Shown here one piece after another: positions 33,721-42,909 of a stretch of 64,000 nt of DNA. The DNA comes from Thermogutta sp039793925 (lineage in GTDB: Bacteria; Planctomycetota; Planctomycetia; Pirellulales; Thermoguttaceae). Both the position numbers and the translations under genes were made by a program. Below the pieces are notes generated by a model that saw nothing but the letters and a program-made list of their open reading frames with translations, searched no databases and had not been told where the DNA came from. Position 1 is the stretch's first letter. Each line of letters starts with the position of its first letter. The DNA is taken from the NCBI RefSeq assembly GCF_039793925.1, contig NZ_JBAMME010000379.1, positions 1 to 64,000 on the forward strand. Reading direction: 5' to 3'.

Positions 33721-34614
33721 ATGGACCCCCAGGAACGGCAAGCCGCCATTGAACGGATCCTGAAATCGCCCAGCTATCGGGTTGCCTACCAGGACCTGGA
33801 GTTCCTTGCCGATCCCAAACTCCGTCCCACGCGGATGGAGCTGGAGTTGCTCAAACCCGAACTGGCCTTTGAGCGGGAGAAAATCAACTCGACGGTTGTC
33901 GTGTTTGGCAGCACCCGCATCGTGGATGAGCCGGAAGCCCGGCGTTTGCTGGAGGAAGCCGAGGCCGCCCTCCGCGCCGATCCGCACAATCCCAAGCTCA
34001 AGCGGGCGGTTTATCGGGCACAGCGGCTTCTTGCCAAGAGCCGGTATTACGATCTTGCCCGACAGTTTGCCTATCTCGTGTCCCAATCCTGCAAACAGGA
34101 TGGGCAGTGCGACTACGTCATTTGCACCGGGGGAGGCCCCGGCATTATGGAGGCCGCCAATCGGGGGGCCTACGAAGCGGGGGCAAAATCGATCGGCCTC
34201 AACATTCGGTTGCCACTGGAGCAAATTCCAAATCCCTACATTACGCCCGAACTTTGCTTCCAATTCCGTTATTTTGCTCTCCGGAAGTTTCATTTCCTTT
34301 TGCGGGCCAAGGCCCTCGTGGTATTCCCAGGTGGGTTTGGAACACTGGACGAACTGACCGATGCCCTCACACTTCGGCAGACAGGAAGGATGCAACCCAT
34401 CCCCATCATCATCTTTGGGCGGGAGTACTGGGAACGCGTGATCGATTTTCAATTTCTCGCCGATGAGGGTGTGATCGACGACGAAGACCTCAATCTTTTC
34501 GAGTTTGCCGAGACGGCCGAAGAGGCCTGGGATAAGATTTGCCGGTTTCACCATCTCAGCGCCCTGCACGCAGTTCCTGTTCACTGGGAAAACGGGGGTG
34601 GAATCGCCCATTGA
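33721..34614 (+). CDS. LOG-family (TIGR00730) protein, long form
   Basis: 297 residues. The LOG signature is complete: VVVFGSTRIVDEPEA at the start of the Rossmann fold, CTGGGPGIMEAANRGAYEAG, and LVVFPGGFGTLDELTDALTL. These are the substrate- and phosphate-binding motifs PGGxGTxxE and GGGxGxMG-like. Family members hydrolyse nucleoside 5'-monophosphates such as cytokinin ribotides to base and ribose phosphate. This protein is ~100 residues longer than the common form, with an N-terminal helical extension and an insert of ~40 residues before the GGG motif, as in the 'lysine decarboxylase-like' long branch. GAGG before ATG 33721 supports the start. Confidence 0.9.
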   Translation: MDPQERQAAIERILKSPSYRVAYQDLEFLADPKLRPTRMELELLKPELAFEREKINSTVVVFGSTRIVDEPEARRLLEEAEAALRADPHNPKLKRAVYRAQRLLAKSRYYDLARQFAYLVSQSCKQDGQCDYVICTGGGPGIMEAANRGAYEAGAKSIGLNIRLPLEQIPNPYITPELCFQFRYFALRKFHFLLRAKALVVFPGGFGTLDELTDALTLRQTGRMQPIPIIIFGREYWERVIDFQFLADEGVIDDEDLNLFEFAETAEEAWDKICRFHHLSALHAVPVHWENGGGIAH

Positions 34615-34806
34615 GTGTTGCTCGGTAAACTGCCGGGAAACGAGCGATTTGAGTCCTCCTTGAGGACGCTCCGTGGCCCTCTTGCTTGCTTTTCTTCTTA
34701 AAACTTCATACGGTTATAAATGCCCAGGCAGAATTTGGTCTCCCGGGTGAGGTGCGAGTGTGCTCGTTTCATGGCTTGGTGCGATTCGGTGGAAAGGCTG
34801 GCCGGT

Positions 34807-36210
34807 ATGTTCACGCGTAAATGTCTGAAAGTGAGTGCGTCGATGGGGTGTTGCTTTGTGGTGGGAATTCTGGTGGTAACGGGAAGCGTCCTCGCGTGGG
34901 CGGAATCGGCCAACTCGGCCGGAACCGGTGCGGCCACCTCTGAGAGTGCCCCACCGCAGGCTCCAGAAGAAATCACCGTCCCGGAAGGAACCCCGGCGCA
35001 ACTGTTTCAGTTCATCGAAAAATTAAGCAAGGAATTGGGCCCCCCGGACACACAAGGATTGATGGTTTTTCGGCAAAAGCAGGCCCGGGCTATCATAACG
35101 GCCGCCGATAAAATCATCTCTCAAGCCGGTACCGATGCTTCGACGATTGACAGAGCTCTCCAATGGAAATTCCAGGCCCTCCTGCAACTGTTGCGAATGC
35201 GGGATCCCGAGGTTCAAAAGCTCCTCCCTGAAATGGCGCAACAACTGGTTTCTCTCGCCAACCGGATCCTTGGTGGCAAACCACCGCTCAAAGAAGAGGA
35301 CGTAAAAGCGGCCGCCCAATGGGCTTTGATGGGCGCTCGACTTGGCGGTCCGGACCTGCGGCCCGACGTGACTAAGATTCCCGAGAAAATAGAACAGCTC
35401 GGGTTCAAGGATGTGGCAACCAGCGCGCGGGGCGGGGTTCTGGCTCTGAGACTCCAGATGCACTCCCAGAAGGAGAAGGATGCCCTTGCTGCTGAACTCA
35501 AAAAGTATCTTGATGAGATGCTGGGTTCGCTCAGCCAAAAAGGAAGCCCCGAAGAAACGGAGATAGCGGTGCTCCTGCAGATACTTTCGCAGTTAGAGTA
35601 TGCCGAACTCGACGTCCCGGCTGGTCAGTATTGCCAAAAATTTGGCGAACTTCTGGCTAAGAGCAGCGACCCCACGATCGTCGAAACTGGCGAGCAACTT
35701 CAGGGCATTGGTCGGCGACTGGAGCTTCCCGGCAAGAAAATGGAACTGGCTGGCAAAACGACAGACGGTAAAGATTTCAACTGGGCCCAGTATCGCGGAA
35801 AAATTGTGCTGGTGGATTTCTTCGCCACGTGGTGCGGTCCCTGTCGAGCGGAAATGCCGAATATCAAGGCGAATTACGAACGCTACCACGACAAGGGGTT
35901 TGATGTGGTCGGGATAAGCATCGACGACGACCGCTCAGCACTTGACAAATACCTTGAAAGCGAAAAAATCCCCTGGACCATCATCCACGTGCAAGATCCG
36001 AGCGCCAAGGGACCTGCGGACCCCGCCCGGTATTACGGTATTGTCGCCGTTCCCACCACAATGCTGGTCGGGAAAGACGGAACTGTCCTCGCCATGGATG
36101 TCCGTGGTGAAGAGCTGGGCAAGAAGTTGGAGGAACTTCTTGGACCGGCTGACGCCAAGCCCACTGCCCCTGTTTCCGATCCGAAAGCCTCGACAACCAA
36201 AACCCCTTGA
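34807..36210 (+). CDS. TlpA/ResA-like thioredoxin-domain protein, secreted
   Basis: ATG 34807 gives 467 residues beginning with a signal peptide (basic MFTRKCLKVS, then GCCFVVGILVVTGSVLAWA). The first ~300 residues are a helical domain of unknown fold, probably repeats. The C-terminal ~150 residues are a redoxin domain: GKIVLVDFFATWCGPCRAEM with the WCGPC redox pair near residue 341, FDVVGISIDDDRSAL, and the cis-proline strand IVAVPTTMLVGKDG. This is the planctomycete pattern of TlpA-like reductases outside the cytoplasm. It probably keeps disulphides of exported proteins reduced, perhaps cytochromes. No operon partner is evident. Confidence 0.87.
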   Translation: MFTRKCLKVSASMGCCFVVGILVVTGSVLAWAESANSAGTGAATSESAPPQAPEEITVPEGTPAQLFQFIEKLSKELGPPDTQGLMVFRQKQARAIITAADKIISQAGTDASTIDRALQWKFQALLQLLRMRDPEVQKLLPEMAQQLVSLANRILGGKPPLKEEDVKAAAQWALMGARLGGPDLRPDVTKIPEKIEQLGFKDVATSARGGVLALRLQMHSQKEKDALAAELKKYLDEMLGSLSQKGSPEETEIAVLLQILSQLEYAELDVPAGQYCQKFGELLAKSSDPTIVETGEQLQGIGRRLELPGKKMELAGKTTDGKDFNWAQYRGKIVLVDFFATWCGPCRAEMPNIKANYERYHDKGFDVVGISIDDDRSALDKYLESEKIPWTIIHVQDPSAKGPADPARYYGIVAVPTTMLVGKDGTVLAMDVRGEELGKKLEELLGPADAKPTAPVSDPKASTTKTP

Positions 36211-36387
36211 TACAGCGTTTCCCCGCCTCTCGGGGTCAAGAGCAAAACGAGCAGGTTCGATCCATCCGTTCCCAGGTGGATACTGCGCACTCCGCGGCCC
36301 GACCTTCCTGCTCGGTCAACCTGGACGCGCCATTCAGATCGTGCGTCCGATAACAGCATAAGCCGCTGGCCCAACCAGTGACGAAGG

Positions 36388-37245
36388 TCAGGCGACAGGC
36401 ACAGCTCCCGTGGGAGTGAGCATTTCCACTTTCACCAGTGGCAAATCGAATTTGGGGTTCTGGGACAGGTACCGCACTGGGTTGTTGTAGAACACCTCGA
36501 GGGCTTCGTCCAATCCATAACCACGCCGGCGGAACTCGAAAATGCACTCGTGGAGTGTCGCGGGATCGCTCGGGCCCCAGTCTGCAGAGGAATTGATGAG
36601 CGTCCGCTCCCAACCGTAACGCTCGAGCATATCCACCGCTCGCTTGGGAGAACACTTGGTGATTGGGTAGAGCGTGAACCCCACCCAGTAGCCTGCGTCT
36701 TTTACCAGTTTGATCGTGTGCTCTTCCACATGATCAATCCAGACCCGACCGGGGTCAATGGAAAAGCCCTTCAGAACCTCCAAAATTCTTTTCGTCCCGT
36801 AGTATTTATCTTCCAGATGGGGCGTATGAACTAGGAGCAACTGATCGTATCGAAGGGCTAACTCAATCTGGGCCTCAAAAACTTCACACTCGTTTTTGGT
36901 GGACTTGTGCAACCCTGTTTCGCCCACGCCCAGCACTGTCGGTTTGCGGAAGAACTCCGGCATCTGGGAAAGTACGGCATGGCTGATTTCCAGGTTCTCG
37001 GCTTCCTTTGGATTCACGGCCACCCAGCAGAAATGGCGAATGCCGTATTGGGCTGCCCGCGTGGGCTCAAACTCACTGATCTGTCGGAAATAATCCAAAA
37101 ACGTCTCGGGATAACGACGATCAAATCCCGCCCAGAAGGCCGGTTCGGCTACGGCCACCACCCCCGCAGCAGCCATCCGCTCGTAATCCTGGGTGGTTCT
37201 CGCAATGGCATGGTAATGCGGTTGAATGATCAGCATAATTTGCAC
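36388..37245 (-). CDS. TatD-related metal-dependent hydrolase
   Basis: 285 residues with a TIM-barrel amidohydrolase pattern: the HxH pair in LIIQPHYHAIARTTQDYERM, GVGETGLHKS with the metal-bridging glutamate, LLLVHTPH with a conserved histidine, VWIDHVEE, and LINSSADWGPSDP with the catalytic aspartate. This resembles the TatD-related hydrolases of ebo-type clusters more than the DNase TatD itself, but no ebo partner genes are next to it. It acts in the cytoplasm; the substrate is unknown. The gene is convergent with the thioredoxin-domain gene. Confidence 0.78.
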   Translation of the reverse strand: MQIMLIIQPHYHAIARTTQDYERMAAAGVVAVAEPAFWAGFDRRYPETFLDYFRQISEFEPTRAAQYGIRHFCWVAVNPKEAENLEISHAVLSQMPEFFRKPTVLGVGETGLHKSTKNECEVFEAQIELALRYDQLLLVHTPHLEDKYYGTKRILEVLKGFSIDPGRVWIDHVEEHTIKLVKDAGYWVGFTLYPITKCSPKRAVDMLERYGWERTLINSSADWGPSDPATLHECIFEFRRRGYGLDEALEVFYNNPVRYLSQNPKFDLPLVKVEMLTPTGAVPVA

Positions 37246-37408
37246 ACCCTTACAAAATCTGCCGACGAACGCTTGTCACTATGAAGAACTTTTGTGTGCG
37301 GCAATCCTGGCCACAATCTCCGCTTTGCCCAAGTGCCTCTGCTGCCTGTGACGGAAAAGCCTCTACCATCAGGCCGTTTATCCCATCATCCGAAACCACA
37401 TCGGGTCG

Positions 37409-37654
37409 CTATTTTTCCAGCGGTGTCAAATCTGAGAACAACATGAGAAGCGCCTCAGTGCGATCCGGTTGGCCCCGCTGCTGGGCCAGTATATCGAGAG
37501 CCTGCCGAATCTTCGTCCAGCGGACGTCCTCCTGCTCCCCGTTGCGATTTTCGGCCCGATCGTACCGATCCAGAGTGGCCGCAATCTCCAACAAGTAGGA
37601 ACGCAACTCCAGAAACGACTGATTCACCACCTGATCGCGTGTCAACCTTGTCAT
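37409..37654 (-). CDS. Small conserved-looking hypothetical protein
   Basis: 81 residues from ATG 37654 (an upstream ATG at 37705 is also possible). The sequence is strongly helical and charged, with MTRLTRDQVVNQSFLELRSY, TLDRYDRAEN and ALDILAQQRGQPDRTEALLML, and has coding-like third-position GC. I recognise no family. It follows the TatD-related gene's upstream side on the same strand. A real but uncharacterised small protein is likely; no ribosome site is clear. Confidence 0.5.
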   Translation of the reverse strand: MTRLTRDQVVNQSFLELRSYLLEIAATLDRYDRAENRNGEQEDVRWTKIRQALDILAQQRGQPDRTEALLMLFSDLTPLEK

Positions 37655-38049
37655 GAGCGGATGAATTACCCTATGGTACCACGTCACCCTTCGAAAACGG
37701 AGCAAACGACACTTTCACGATCTCGCGTCGCCGACGGCCGAACTTCAAGTCATGGCTCATCGTCTGCGATGGACCCTGGTTTATTCTAACTGGCGGTCAA
37801 GCACAGAAAAACCATCACCAAAAAGGGGCAGCCTGTCGGGACCAGTGATGAGGAATGGACCATCCAAACGCCAAACGCGGACCTGACGAGCGGCTCCCTC
37901 TCACATAGAGGGGCACGCTTGTGGTGGTCGTGCTCATCTCGCTGGCGCCTGCGCTAGCAGAATTTACAACGCCGATGGCTCCTGCTGTATGATACACGTT
38001 GCAGCTTTCACACAAAATTATCAGGTCGCCTGAACCAAAGCTCTCTCCT
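37655..38049. other. Intergenic region, ~395 bases
   Basis: This separates the divergent small hypothetical gene and the zinc-ribbon gene and should hold both promoters. No convincing gene, hairpin or repeat is seen. Confidence 0.45.
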
Positions 38050-39024
38050 ATGCTCGCAAAACGCTGTCCCGTATGTGCTAGCGTGCTCGATGAGGAAGAC
38101 CTGTTTTGCCCCAACTGTGGGCGAGAGGCTCCCGTATCTCCTGGGGAGAATGCGTCGCCGAAGCCGCAGGCGCTCGTTTTCAAGAATCGCTTTACGTGTG
38201 ACGGATGTGGAGCCGCGATGAGCTATGATGCCTCGGCCCGAGCCCTGCGCTGCCCGTTTTGCGGCTCCGTCGAGTTACGTCCGCAACCGGATGGACAAAC
38301 GGTCTTTCCGTCAAAAGTCATTCCGTTCGCCATCAATCGCGAGCAAGCCCTGCAGATCCTCCGCGTCCAGATGAAAACCGGCTTTCTTCTACCGACAGAT
38401 CTTGCCCAGGAGGCCGCCGTCACCCAGATTGTGCCAGTATTTGTGCCCTTTTGGTGTTTTTCCGCCGAGACTCACACGTACTGGACGGCGGACACCAACC
38501 AGGTGCCACTCACAGCCCGGGGAAACTGGCGGCCACTTTTTGGGGAACTGCGGAACTCCTACGACTCAATCCTTGTCCCCGCCAGCAGCGTGTTGACCCA
38601 CGAAGAAACCCATGGACTGGGCCGCTACGACTTTTCTCGGGCCGTTCCGGCAACCGCAATAGATCTGGAGAATATCACGGTCGAGCAATTCCGTGTTCCC
38701 CGCAAATACGCCCGCCCACTGGCGAAGCGGATGATTGAGGAACTGGAAACCGCCGAAAGCATCCGGCGGTATGTCCCGGGAAGCGCCAGAAATATTCATG
38801 TCAATGTCAAGGTCACCAAACTGTCGGGAGAACCAGTGCTTTTGCCGGTGTGGATTTTGGCTTATCGCTACCGAGGCCGGGTGTATCGGTTTGTGATCAA
38901 CGGCCAGAGCGGCCACCCGTTCGGCCAGTTGCCGCTGTCCCCCTGGAAAATCCTCCTGGCCTGCCTGATCGTGGGTGCGGTGGTTCTGGGATTTTTCGCG
39001 TTGCTTTCTGCCGTTTTGAAGTGA
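38050..39024 (+). CDS. Zinc-ribbon membrane protein of unknown function
   Basis: ATG 38050 gives 324 residues. Two zinc ribbons open the protein: CPVCASVLDEEDLFCPNCG (residues ~6-24) and FTCDGCGAAMSYDASARALR followed by CPFCG (residues ~50-75). A beta-rich central region (VPVFVPFWCFSAETHTYWTA, then VPASSVLTHEE) resembles the TFIIB-type zinc-ribbon proteins annotated in planctomycetes and actinobacteria. One membrane helix closes it (ILLACLIVGAVVLGFFALL), so the ribbons are probably cytoplasmic. No neighbour suggests a role. Confidence 0.7.
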   Translation: MLAKRCPVCASVLDEEDLFCPNCGREAPVSPGENASPKPQALVFKNRFTCDGCGAAMSYDASARALRCPFCGSVELRPQPDGQTVFPSKVIPFAINREQALQILRVQMKTGFLLPTDLAQEAAVTQIVPVFVPFWCFSAETHTYWTADTNQVPLTARGNWRPLFGELRNSYDSILVPASSVLTHEETHGLGRYDFSRAVPATAIDLENITVEQFRVPRKYARPLAKRMIEELETAESIRRYVPGSARNIHVNVKVTKLSGEPVLLPVWILAYRYRGRVYRFVINGQSGHPFGQLPLSPWKILLACLIVGAVVLGFFALLSAVLK

Positions 39025-39166
39025 GGCCGGTGCTAACCGATGCGCCATTTCCCGCAACTCCCGGCTGATCTTTGCGCACGAGGACATCCTCTGGTATATT
39101 GCGATCACTTGGGCAGGTTGGGAAATACGGTTGGAGTATACGCCGCTTTGCGGACAATCTACGACA

Positions 39167-40192
39167 ATGGTACGCGAACCGGTCCTCAGGCCGACGAAGA
39201 TTCCCGAAGATGAGGATCGTCTCCTCCGTCCCCAGCGGATGGAGGAGATGGTCGGCCAGCGCGCGGTCTACGAACGTCTCAAAATCGCCATCGATGCAGC
39301 ACTCAAACGCAACGAACCTCTGGGGCACATCCTTTTTGATGGACCGCCAGGGCTGGGCAAAACAACCTTTGCGCTGTGTATTCCACGACATCTCGGGGTC
39401 AGCGTGCAAATCGCCAGCGGGGCCACGTTGAAGGCGCCCAAAGATTTAATTCCCTACCTCACCAATGCGGAAGAGCGCTCGGTTCTTTTCATCGACGAAA
39501 TCCACCGGATGCAAAAGGCGGTGGAGGAATTCCTCTATCCCGCCATGGAGGATTTCCGGATCGACATCACGCTGGGAGAAGGCGTCAATGCTCGCACGCT
39601 GAACATTCGACTCAAGCCCTTCACGCTGATCGGTGCCACCACGCGTTCCGGTTTGCTTTCTGCTCCGCTGCGGGACCGCTTTCACATGCGCGAGCACCTC
39701 GATTTTTACACGGTAGAAGAGCTCGCCGAGATCGTCCGCCGCAATGCCCGCAAGCTGAATGTCGCCATCGAAGATGACGCAGCGGAAGAGATCGCACGTC
39801 GCAGCCGCGGGACTCCGCGGATTGCCAATAACCGTCTTCGCTGGGTGAGAGACTACGCCACGAGCAAGGCTCGCGGCCGAATCACCCGGAGTGTCGCGGA
39901 GGACGCCCTCAAGATGCAGGGAGTTGATTCCCTGGGGTTGGATCCCCAAGACCGCAAATACCTCGAAACCATAGCGAGGGTGTTCAATGGTGGCCCGGTA
40001 GGTGTGGAAGCCGTCGCCCACACGCTCAACCTTTCACCCGATACCCTGGTGGACGAGGTGGAACCCTACCTGCTGCGCTGCGAGCTGCTGATTCGAACAC
40101 CGCGGGGTAGAAAGATTACGGCAAAGGCGTATGAGCACCTCGGTCTGACGGGGCTTCGTCCCCCTCAGCCGGAACAGGGATTTTTATTCTGA
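39167..40192 (+). CDS. ruvB: Holliday junction branch migration helicase RuvB
   Basis: ATG 39167 gives 341 residues, the usual length. Motifs in order: LRPQRMEEMVGQRAVYERLK, Walker A FDGPPGLGKTTFA, Walker B VLFIDEIHRM, sensor 1 LIGATTRSGLLSAPLRDRF and the arginine-finger region, then the C-terminal winged helix with NGGPVGVEAVAHTL and LLIRTPRGRKITAKAYEHLG. It drives branch migration of recombination intermediates with RuvA. ruvA and ruvC are not adjacent. The last nine bases overlap the 3' end of rlmN on the opposite strand. Confidence 0.96.
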   Translation: MVREPVLRPTKIPEDEDRLLRPQRMEEMVGQRAVYERLKIAIDAALKRNEPLGHILFDGPPGLGKTTFALCIPRHLGVSVQIASGATLKAPKDLIPYLTNAEERSVLFIDEIHRMQKAVEEFLYPAMEDFRIDITLGEGVNARTLNIRLKPFTLIGATTRSGLLSAPLRDRFHMREHLDFYTVEELAEIVRRNARKLNVAIEDDAAEEIARRSRGTPRIANNRLRWVRDYATSKARGRITRSVAEDALKMQGVDSLGLDPQDRKYLETIARVFNGGPVGVEAVAHTLNLSPDTLVDEVEPYLLRCELLIRTPRGRKITAKAYEHLGLTGLRPPQPEQGFLF

Positions 40193-41458
40193 ATCCCGTT
40201 TGGATTTTGTTGTTTCCGGCTCAGCGATCTCTTCAAAATTGAGAATCTCGGCATCGGTGACGACCACCGTGGGATCTCCGGACATCACCACGGAATCGTT
40301 GAACGCCCCTTCCGCCTGTCCGCTACCCCCCTCGCCGCTCACGACGGCGGCACTTTCACTAGCCTGAACAGCACTCTCCTCCGCAGATTTGCTTTTCTTT
40401 TTCTTCTTTTTCTTAGACTTACTCACGATTTCGGGATGCAGACGCCGAAGCTGGCCGCAGGCCGCCTCAATTTCGGCCCCTTTTCGATAGCGAACCGTCA
40501 CCTGAATACCCGCCCGATCGAGAACGTCCACAAATCGGGCGACATCCCGACGCTCGGGCGGCTCATACGGTAATCCCTGAATGGGATTGTAAGGAATCAG
40601 ATTCACCAGGGCGTTCCTTCCCTTGAGAAGTTGCGCCAGTTCCTGGGCATGTTGCGGCCGATCATTGATCTCTCTCAAAAGAACGTATTCGTATGTCACC
40701 CGACGGCCGGTCTTAGCAAAGTACTCGTCAGCCGCTGACAGGATCGCCTGAATACCGATCCTTCGGTTCGCGGGCACCAATTGGTTGCGCAACTCATCGT
40801 TGGGAGCGTGCAGGGACACCGCTAGGTGGTATTGGAGATCGAGCTCGGCCAGGCGGCGGATCGCATGCGGCAACCCCACGGTGGAAATGGTCACATGCCT
40901 GGCGCTAATGCCAAGGCCGTCTTTGTGGGTAGCACGGTAGAGGGCGCCCAGCAATCGCCCCAGATTGGCCAGCGGCTCTCCCATCCCCATCACAACGATA
41001 TGACTAAGCCGCTCGTCAGGCTCGAGGAGGCACTTGAGGTGGAGAATCTGCTCGAGGATTTCCCCGCTCGTGAGATTCCGAACCACGCCGTCCAGACCGC
41101 TGGCACAAAAGACACATCCCATTCCGCAACCGACCTGCGTGCTTATGCACACTGTGCGATTACCCTTGTCGTCGCGGAGCAGGACACATTCGATGTATTC
41201 GCCGTCCTGGGTCCGCAGGAGAAGCTTTTCCGTGCCATCCGAGGCTTTTCGATGGGAGACGACCTGCATGGTGAATACCTTGAAGGCTTTCCGCAGGTCC
41301 TTCCGCACCACCTTCGGGACATCACTCATTTCATCGAAGGGGACCTTAGGCGAATCGTACACCCAGCGAAGAACCTGGGCTACACGATAACCCGGCTGTC
41401 CCTTACTGATGAACCAGTCCCTCAACTGCCGCCAAGAATAATCCAGAATATGCTCCAC
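40184..41458 (-). CDS. rlmN: Dual-specificity 23S rRNA/tRNA methyltransferase RlmN with basic tail
   Basis: 424 residues. The radical SAM cluster motif is in VGCGMGCVFCASG (C-x3-C-x2-C). VVMGMGEPLANL, ISTVGLPHAIRRLAE and the NLIPYNPIQG region are also typical. A second conserved cysteine near the end (EAACGQL) forms the methyl-carrying site. It methylates A2503 of 23S rRNA and A37 of some tRNAs. Unusual is a C-terminal extension of ~70 residues with a run of lysines (KKKKKKKSKS) and an acidic Ser/Ala-rich end, not part of the enzyme fold. It could bind RNA. Confidence 0.94.
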   Translation of the reverse strand: MEHILDYSWRQLRDWFISKGQPGYRVAQVLRWVYDSPKVPFDEMSDVPKVVRKDLRKAFKVFTMQVVSHRKASDGTEKLLLRTQDGEYIECVLLRDDKGNRTVCISTQVGCGMGCVFCASGLDGVVRNLTSGEILEQILHLKCLLEPDERLSHIVVMGMGEPLANLGRLLGALYRATHKDGLGISARHVTISTVGLPHAIRRLAELDLQYHLAVSLHAPNDELRNQLVPANRRIGIQAILSAADEYFAKTGRRVTYEYVLLREINDRPQHAQELAQLLKGRNALVNLIPYNPIQGLPYEPPERRDVARFVDVLDRAGIQVTVRYRKGAEIEAACGQLRRLHPEIVSKSKKKKKKKSKSAEESAVQASESAAVVSGEGGSGQAEGAFNDSVVMSGDPTVVVTDAEILNFEEIAEPETTKSKRDSE

Positions 41459-41773
41459 GGTCTGATACCTCCTCGGTAACCTGGCCCGCCCCTCGCCACC
41501 ATTATGGATTTTCGGCCCATTTAAAACTATTTTTCGTCGGACGAGTTATTTTGCCAAGAGTTTCTCCTTTGTCAACGTGATTACCGTCAATCTTAACTCG
41601 CCATTGGTCCATACTTTACACAAAAGCGTCACTCTTCAGAATCACTTCACCGGGTTATTCTGCTTCCCTTGTACCCGCCTGCACTCCGTTGTAGGATAGG
41701 GTCATCGTTCTTACGACGAATCGCGATTGTTGGGTCTTTGGTTTCGATGGTTTTGCCGTTTGGAGGTTTCCCC
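41459..41773. other. Intergenic region, 315 bases
   Basis: This AT-richer region lies between the divergent rlmN and DUF1080 genes. Both promoters should be here. A minus-strand TTGACA at 41570-41575 is present without a good -10 box. No other structure is seen. Confidence 0.4.
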
Positions 41774-42490
41774 ATGGTACGTTTTTCGAAACTTTGTTCC
41801 TGGTTGGCGATCGCCGCTGCTGTTACATGGGCGTCCGCCACAAATCTGTGTGCCAAGGAGAATCCTGAACTTCCCCAGGGTCATCCAGACTCCAGCCAGT
41901 GGCCCGATCTGTTCGCCCCCGATCTTTCCAACGCCATTTTCCCCAAGGGAGTCTGGTCGTGGCAGGACGGCGTTCTGACTGCCGCCGAAGACCAGTGTAT
42001 TTGGACTAAAGACCAGTATACCAATTTTGTGCTTGATTTGGAATTTAAAAATGCGGAAGGCACCAACAGCGGCGTTGTCGTACGGTGCAGCGATATCAAG
42101 AACTGGATCCCCAATTCCATCGAAGTCCAGATCTGCGACGACTTCGCCGAAAAATGGGCCAAGATGCCGAAAACGTGGCATTGCGGGGCCATCTTCGGGC
42201 ACCTCGCTCCAACCAAGTCAATGGTCAAAAAACCGGGCGAGTGGAACCGGATGACCATCACCTGTCGCGGCCCGATGGTGTACGTCGTGCTCAATGGCGA
42301 ACTCGTCACCCAGATGGATATGCGGAAATGGACTTCCGCTAAGACCAACCCCGACGGGAGTGAGATCCCACCCTGGCTGAGTCGGCCAGTCGCTGAGCTT
42401 TCTCTCACCGGTCACATTGGGCTGCAGGGTAAACACGGTGATGCCCCTATTTGGTTCCGCAACATCAAGATCAAAGTTCTGGAAGACTGA
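41774..42490 (+). CDS. DUF1080 / 3-keto-disaccharide hydrolase domain protein, secreted
   Basis: ATG 41774 behind a strong GGAGGT gives 238 residues. A signal peptide (FSKLCSWLAIAAAVTWASA) leads a single beta-sandwich domain with the DUF1080 pattern: WSWQDGVLTAAED, FVLDLEFKNAEGTNSGVVVR, SIEVQICDD, then PGEWNRMTITCRGPMVYVVL and HIGLQGKHGDAPIWFRNIKI. Members bind or hydrolyse 3-keto-glycosides or other carbohydrates and are greatly expanded in planctomycetes. A strong terminator follows 53 bases after the stop, so it is a single-gene unit. Confidence 0.9.
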   Translation: MVRFSKLCSWLAIAAAVTWASATNLCAKENPELPQGHPDSSQWPDLFAPDLSNAIFPKGVWSWQDGVLTAAEDQCIWTKDQYTNFVLDLEFKNAEGTNSGVVVRCSDIKNWIPNSIEVQICDDFAEKWAKMPKTWHCGAIFGHLAPTKSMVKKPGEWNRMTITCRGPMVYVVLNGELVTQMDMRKWTSAKTNPDGSEIPPWLSRPVAELSLTGHIGLQGKHGDAPIWFRNIKIKVLED

Positions 42491-42543
42491 GGATTGCACC
42501 GGTAAGCACATCTCCGTTCTTGGCCACCATTGAGCCCATTACA

Positions 42544-42581
42544 CCCCGGGATACAGCTATCCCGGGGTTTTCTAGTTTTTT
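42544..42581 (+). terminator. Rho-independent terminator after DUF1080 gene
   Basis: A perfect 10-base stem (CCCCGGGATA/TATCCCGGGG) with loop CAGC is followed by TTTTCTAGTTTTTT. It is one of the clearest terminators in the window. Confidence 0.9.
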
Positions 42582-42909
42582 ACGGGGCCAGAAGGCCAGT
42601 GCTGGGATCTGTGGCCTCCTGTTACCTGCATTTCTTGCGCGATGTGCTTTTTTCACGAGGAGCTCTCACGAAAGGGGTTGGGCGTTGGTTTTTGCCACGG
42701 TGTTCTCATCCGTCTGCCTTCGGTTCTATGGCGCGTGCAAATGCCGTCGGGGACCTTTTTCGGCCGTCATCCATGCACAGGGTCGGTCAACGCTATTCCC
42801 TGGCCTTTTCGAGTGGTCCTGGTACACTGAATAGTGGAAACTGATTGTTGAGCTTATTCGCGACTCCCTGGTCAAGGCAGCTCCAACCTATCACGGAAAG
42901 TGATCATCA
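42582..42909. other. Intergenic region, 328 bases
   Basis: This lies between the DUF1080 terminator and the kinase gene. Short open frames lack any family resemblance. It should contain the kinase promoter, but none is clear. Confidence 0.45.

Noticed and set aside
37815..38183. 122-codon minus-strand frame
   Set aside because: Mostly antisense to the zinc-ribbon gene, low-complexity Ser/Thr-rich translation.
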